DNA of 64,000 nt from Mycteria americana (lineage: Eukaryota > Chordata > Aves > Ciconiiformes > Ciconiidae): positions 13,932,001 to 13,996,000 of the forward strand of contig NC_134368.1 in NCBI RefSeq assembly GCF_035582795.1, written 5' to 3'. The translations under genes were made by a program, and so were the position numbers. Below the pieces are notes generated by a model. It did no database searches. It was not told the DNA's origin and was given only the letters and a program-made list of their open reading frames with translations. Below are positions 63,141 to 64,000 of this stretch, piece by piece (position 1 is the first letter of the stretch; every line of letters starts with the position of its first letter).

Positions 63141-63839
63141 AAACTAGACTCAAATCTCTCACATGTACAAATGATTCAGCCATCTATTTAAATCCTATAC
63201 TATAACTAGGGGTTACTAACCTGATATGGTTGCAAGTTAATTTTAGGATCAATTTAGGATGAGCTGATCATTTATGATTTAGAATACATCCTTATCACTG
63301 AAATCACTTAGGCTTTCTTCCAGGTTTCGTCGTAACCTATTCAGCATTCAGCCACAATAGCTGAACTAGGGTTTGAAGATGTTCTAAGAGAATGTGCTGT
63401 AGATTAAAGCACTCCTTTTAAAAACCCAAACCAACCAAACAAAAAAAAAACCCCGCAGAAAAACACACCCCCAAAACCAAGTTTAATTCTGGGTGGAACC
63501 TGAGAGCTTTGCAGTTGAGATGCAAGAAGCTCAAGCTGTGGTGATCCTCCGCAATTCTTCAAGACAGAGAAGGTAACCTGCGAAGGGATCCTAAACCAGC
63601 TCTACGAAGAAACGCAAGTAACCCACCAGAACACAGGGCAAGTGCTCAAAGATCAACCGCGCTAACCGGGAGAGGGCCGTGTGACTCCGCACACGCACCG
63701 AGCCTCCCGGGGACCAGCAGCACAGCATAATTGAACCTGCAATACACAAACTGCTCTATCAAGGTCATCTTGTTTTGGCTCTCTTTGTTTAAAGGTAACC
63801 ACTCTCCGAGGAAGTCGAATATGAAATATTCACGCTAGG

Positions 63840-64000
63840 TGACAGCCGGCTCGACTCTTGCTCCACGGCTAGCAGCCTTGCACGGGATGGGAGACGGCTG
63901 GCCGTAAGCACGCCCGCCGGCTCTCGGCTAGCTGCCTCGGTGCTAGAACAGCCCAAGCCCCTGGGGGGGCCCGTGCCGCCGCCCTCCACCCGCGGCGGGG
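63840..64000. promoter_or_regulatory. TBC1D14: CpG-dense right edge, possible internal TBC1D14 promoter
   Basis: From about 63,840 CpG dinucleotides and GC content rise abruptly (gccgccgccc, ccgcggcgggg near the end). This looks like the edge of a CpG island that continues outside the window. It lies upstream of the 412-residue exon set of TBC1D14. I recall a short human isoform of about 413 residues, so an alternative promoter here is plausible, but no first exon with a convincing donor site could be placed. Confidence 0.4.

Larger units (their letters stand above)
59760..63840. other. TBC1D14: 5' intron of TBC1D14 in this window
   Basis: No further TBC1D14 exon is found upstream of 59,759. 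In particular the human-like exon ending in DSKRIQK is not visible, so it must lie beyond 64,000. The interval holds an old CR1 fragment, A- and T-runs and two A/C-rich tracts (62,814-62,887 and 63,420-63,480). Confidence 0.55.

Noticed and set aside
1-64000. Endogenous retrovirus, LTR, tRNA, CRISPR or prokaryotic-type operon
   Set aside because: No paired terminal repeats, primer-binding site, retroviral protein words, tRNA box A/B pairs or regularly spaced direct repeats were seen. The transposon content I can recognise is CR1 plus one MIR-like fragment.

Overview
The window reads as a stretch of avian autosome. The evidence is spliced vertebrate genes with conserved exon phases, CR1 non-LTR retrotransposons carrying the diagnostic ATTCTRTG-type 3' ends, moderately AT-rich introns, and very GC-rich CpG-island promoters. 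Four protein-coding genes are recognisable from their translated exons: GRPEL1 (+), TADA2B (-), CCDC96 (+) and TBC1D14 (-). From memory, this is the gene set and relative order of human 4p16.1, so the window is a conserved synteny block.

Layout. 1-5.4 kb is non-coding. It holds an old MIR-like SINE and a textbook CTCF core motif, but no gene I can support. 5.45-6.25 kb is the CpG island of GRPEL1, whose four coding exons run from 5,841 to 11,448. GRPEL1 is tail-to-tail with TADA2B, whose two coding exons lie on the minus strand (20,116-17,662) and whose 3'UTR probably runs far down towards 13.9 kb. TADA2B and CCDC96 are head-to-head across only 407 bp. That gap is a compact bidirectional promoter with five CCAAT boxes, an NRF-1-like site, an Sp1-type GC-box run and a perfect palindromic RFX X-box. 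The X-box fits CCDC96 being a ciliary gene. CCDC96 has two exons here and its poly(A) signal overlaps its stop codon.

22.3-29.1 kb is the tail-to-tail interval between CCDC96 and TBC1D14. It contains a striking multi-arm hairpin repeat at 23.88-23.98 kb and the likely 3'UTR of TBC1D14. From 29.1 kb to the right edge is TBC1D14. Eleven coding exons (412 residues plus stop) cover the linker, the coiled coil and the entire TBC domain with both catalytic fingers. The N-terminal half lies outside the window. Its 11.4-kb intron holds a nested pair of CR1 elements: a young, nearly open, minus-strand CR1 inside an older plus-strand one. A further old CR1 fragment lies at 60.4-60.8 kb. The right edge (63.85-64.0 kb) becomes CpG-rich and may be an internal promoter for a short TBC1D14 isoform.

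The genes do not form a pathway: GRPEL1 serves mitochondrial protein import, TADA2B the SAGA acetyltransferase module, CCDC96 the ciliary axoneme, and TBC1D14 Rab11/autophagy traffic. Their link is the shared promoter and tail-to-tail packing. I saw no undescribed system. The most unusual items are the X-box/NF-Y bidirectional promoter, the hairpin cluster at 23.9 kb, the nested CR1s, and a TBC1D14 splice acceptor whose pyrimidine tract is an (ATT)7 microsatellite.
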